Below are positions 62,942-64,000 of a DNA stretch of 64,000 nt, piece by piece (position 1 is the first letter of the stretch; every line of letters begins with the position of its first letter). The stretch covers positions 1 through 64,000 of the forward strand of contig NZ_WBWA01000016.1 of the NCBI RefSeq assembly GCF_008932295.1. Reading direction: 5' to 3'. Both the position numbers and the translations under genes were made by a program. The notes beneath the pieces were generated by a model. That model was not told the DNA's origin. It worked only from the letters and a program-made list of their open reading frames with translations, and made no database searches. Origin of the DNA: Brucella tritici. Lineage in GTDB: Bacteria; Pseudomonadota; Alphaproteobacteria; Rhizobiales; Rhizobiaceae.

Positions 62942-64000
62942 ATGAATATCGAGTCTGCCTTGAGCGACAGCGCCAATATTTTTGACCTTGCGCCAATTTC
63001 CCTGTGGCTTGAGGATTATAGCGGCCTGCGCAAGCAGTTCGAAGAATGGCGCGCGCTTGGCGTTACCGATCTCAAGGCATTCCTGCACGAAGACACGACC
63101 CGGCTTCGCATCTGCACCAGCCATATCCGGGTTTTGAAGGTCAACCGCAAGACGCTTTCGCTTTTCGAGGCGGACAGCGTCAGCCATCTGGTCGCCAATC
63201 TCGAGCGCGTGTTTCGCGACGACATGCTGGACCCGCATATCGACGAGATGGTCCAGCTCTGGAATGGCGGCAATGCCTTCTCAAGCGATACCATCAACTA
63301 TTCGCTTGGCGGCAAGCGGCTCGACATACAGCTCAAGGGCGTCGTGCTTCCCAGCTATGAGCACACCTGGGAGCGGGTGCTGCTTTCCATCGAGGATGTT
63401 ACCGCCCGCGAGGACGCCCGCCGCGAACAGGACCGCCACAAGCAGCACGCGCAGGGCCTTTTCGAACATTCGCCCGTGTCGCTTTGGGTCGAGGATTTCA
63501 GCCGCATCAAGCAATTGATGGACGATGTGCGCCAGCGCGGCATCGTTGATTTTCGGGTATTTACCGACGTGCATCCGGAATTCGTACGTCAGTGCATGAG
63601 CGAAATCCGGGTTCTCGAAGTCAACACCGAGACAACTGCCCTCTTCCTCGCATCCGACAAGAAGACGCTGCTGCAGAACCTGCCGCACATCTTCAAGGAC
63701 GAGATGGAATCATCGTTCCGCGAACAGTTGATTGATCTGTGGAACGGTGTCCTGTTCCAGCGCCGCGAAGTAGTGAACTACGCGCTCGACGGCTCCGAAA
63801 GGCATGTGCTTCTGCAATTCTCCGTTCTGCCGGGACATGAGACGGACTGGTCTCTGGTGCAGATCGCGCTGACTGATATCACTGCGCGCAAAAAGGCAGA
63901 AGCCTATCTGGAATATCTGGGCAAACACGACGTTCTGACCAAGCTTCACAATCGCGCCTATTATGTCGACGAGCTTAACCGGCTTGAGCGGAAGGGCCAT
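62942..64000 (+). CDS. PAS-PAS-GGDEF signalling protein, 3' end outside window
   Basis: An open frame of 353 codons that runs off the edge. Two PAS-like modules are visible by internal repetition: APISLWLEDYSGLRKQFEEW (near residue 15) against SPVSLWVEDFSRIKQLMDDV (near 180), IRVLKVN against IRVLEVN, and LWNGGNAF against LWNGVLFQ. Then comes the start of a GGDEF domain, GKHDVLTKLHNRAYYVDEL. It is probably a cytoplasmic diguanylate cyclase, perhaps with EAL beyond the window; the active site is not in view. The ATG has GCGGGAAA upstream. Confidence 0.87.
   Translation, partial: MNIESALSDSANIFDLAPISLWLEDYSGLRKQFEEWRALGVTDLKAFLHEDTTRLRICTSHIRVLKVNRKTLSLFEADSVSHLVANLERVFRDDMLDPHIDEMVQLWNGGNAFSSDTINYSLGGKRLDIQLKGVVLPSYEHTWERVLLSIEDVTAREDARREQDRHKQHAQGLFEHSPVSLWVEDFSRIKQLMDDVRQRGIVDFRVFTDVHPEFVRQCMSEIRVLEVNTETTALFLASDKKTLLQNLPHIFKDEMESSFREQLIDLWNGVLFQRREVVNYALDGSERHVLLQFSVLPGHETDWSLVQIALTDITARKKAEAYLEYLGKHDVLTKLHNRAYYVDELNRLERKGH

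Noticed and set aside
1-64000. tRNA, rRNA or prophage content
   Set aside because: No cloverleaf-like sequence, rRNA segment or phage structural gene was noticed while reading both strands; a dedicated tRNA search was not possible here.

Overview
The window looks like the chromosome of an alphaproteobacterium of order Rhizobiales, most probably the Brucella/Ochrobactrum group. This is an inference from several things: rhizobial-type ExoF/ExoP export genes, a BigR-type sulfide regulator, a LysR-ChoX-BetC choline sulfate module, many ABC transporters, and intergenic palindromic repeats of about 100 bp (TAGAGC...GCTCTA) of the kind known from Rhizobium and Brucella genomes. No rRNA, tRNA, CRISPR array or prophage was seen.

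Region 1 (1-19.5 kb) is a Wzx/Wzy-type exopolysaccharide locus. It opens with the cut-off 5' end of an IS481-like transposase and a RIME-like repeat. It then holds a GT2 glycosyltransferase, a flippase, a WecA-like initiating phosphoglycosyltransferase, a second GT2, a YdcF-like protein, a Wzy-like polymerase candidate, a WcaF-like acetyltransferase, three GT4 glycosyltransferases, gmd and fcl (GDP-mannose to GDP-fucose), ExoF-like outer-membrane export and ExoP-like chain-length proteins, a LuxR-type regulator with a degenerate receiver, and a Crp/Fnr-type regulator. Genes within each transcription unit overlap by ATGA junctions. The product is predicted to be a fucose- (or related 6-deoxyhexose-) containing polymer.

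Region 2 (19-37 kb) is a patchwork of small units: molbindin, MsrB, a GAF-LytTR regulator, a DUF894-type MFS exporter divergent from a TetR-DMT pair with a perfect operator, LysR/SDR/XRE genes, a DUF1330 protein, a Tat-exported amidohydrolase, two DUF1801 proteins, a GGDEF-EAL protein and a CBS/CNNM-type transporter.

Region 3 (37-49 kb) carries a ribose-type sugar ABC transporter, an MsbA-like exporter, a BigR-YeeE/YedE sulfur operon, an MhqO/MhqD-like quinone detoxification pair, a YedI/DUF808 protein, a dienelactone hydrolase-like protein and an acetoin/diacetyl reductase.

Region 4 (49-64 kb) holds choline sulfate utilisation (LysR, choX, betC), VOC and SDR genes, and an eight-cistron catabolic operon: peptide-type ABC transporter, FAD amine/amino-acid oxidase, ATC-hydrolase-family protein and M20 amidohydrolase. 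I consider this operon the best candidate for an uncharacterised pathway. The window ends inside a PAS-PAS-GGDEF gene that runs past the edge.

Two repeat phenomena stand out. TAGAGC elements sit exactly at gene ends and supply the stop codon. Two 167-bp elements, each built of two CTAGTG-ended hairpins with diverged but still paired stems, lie about 28 kb apart in opposite orientation.
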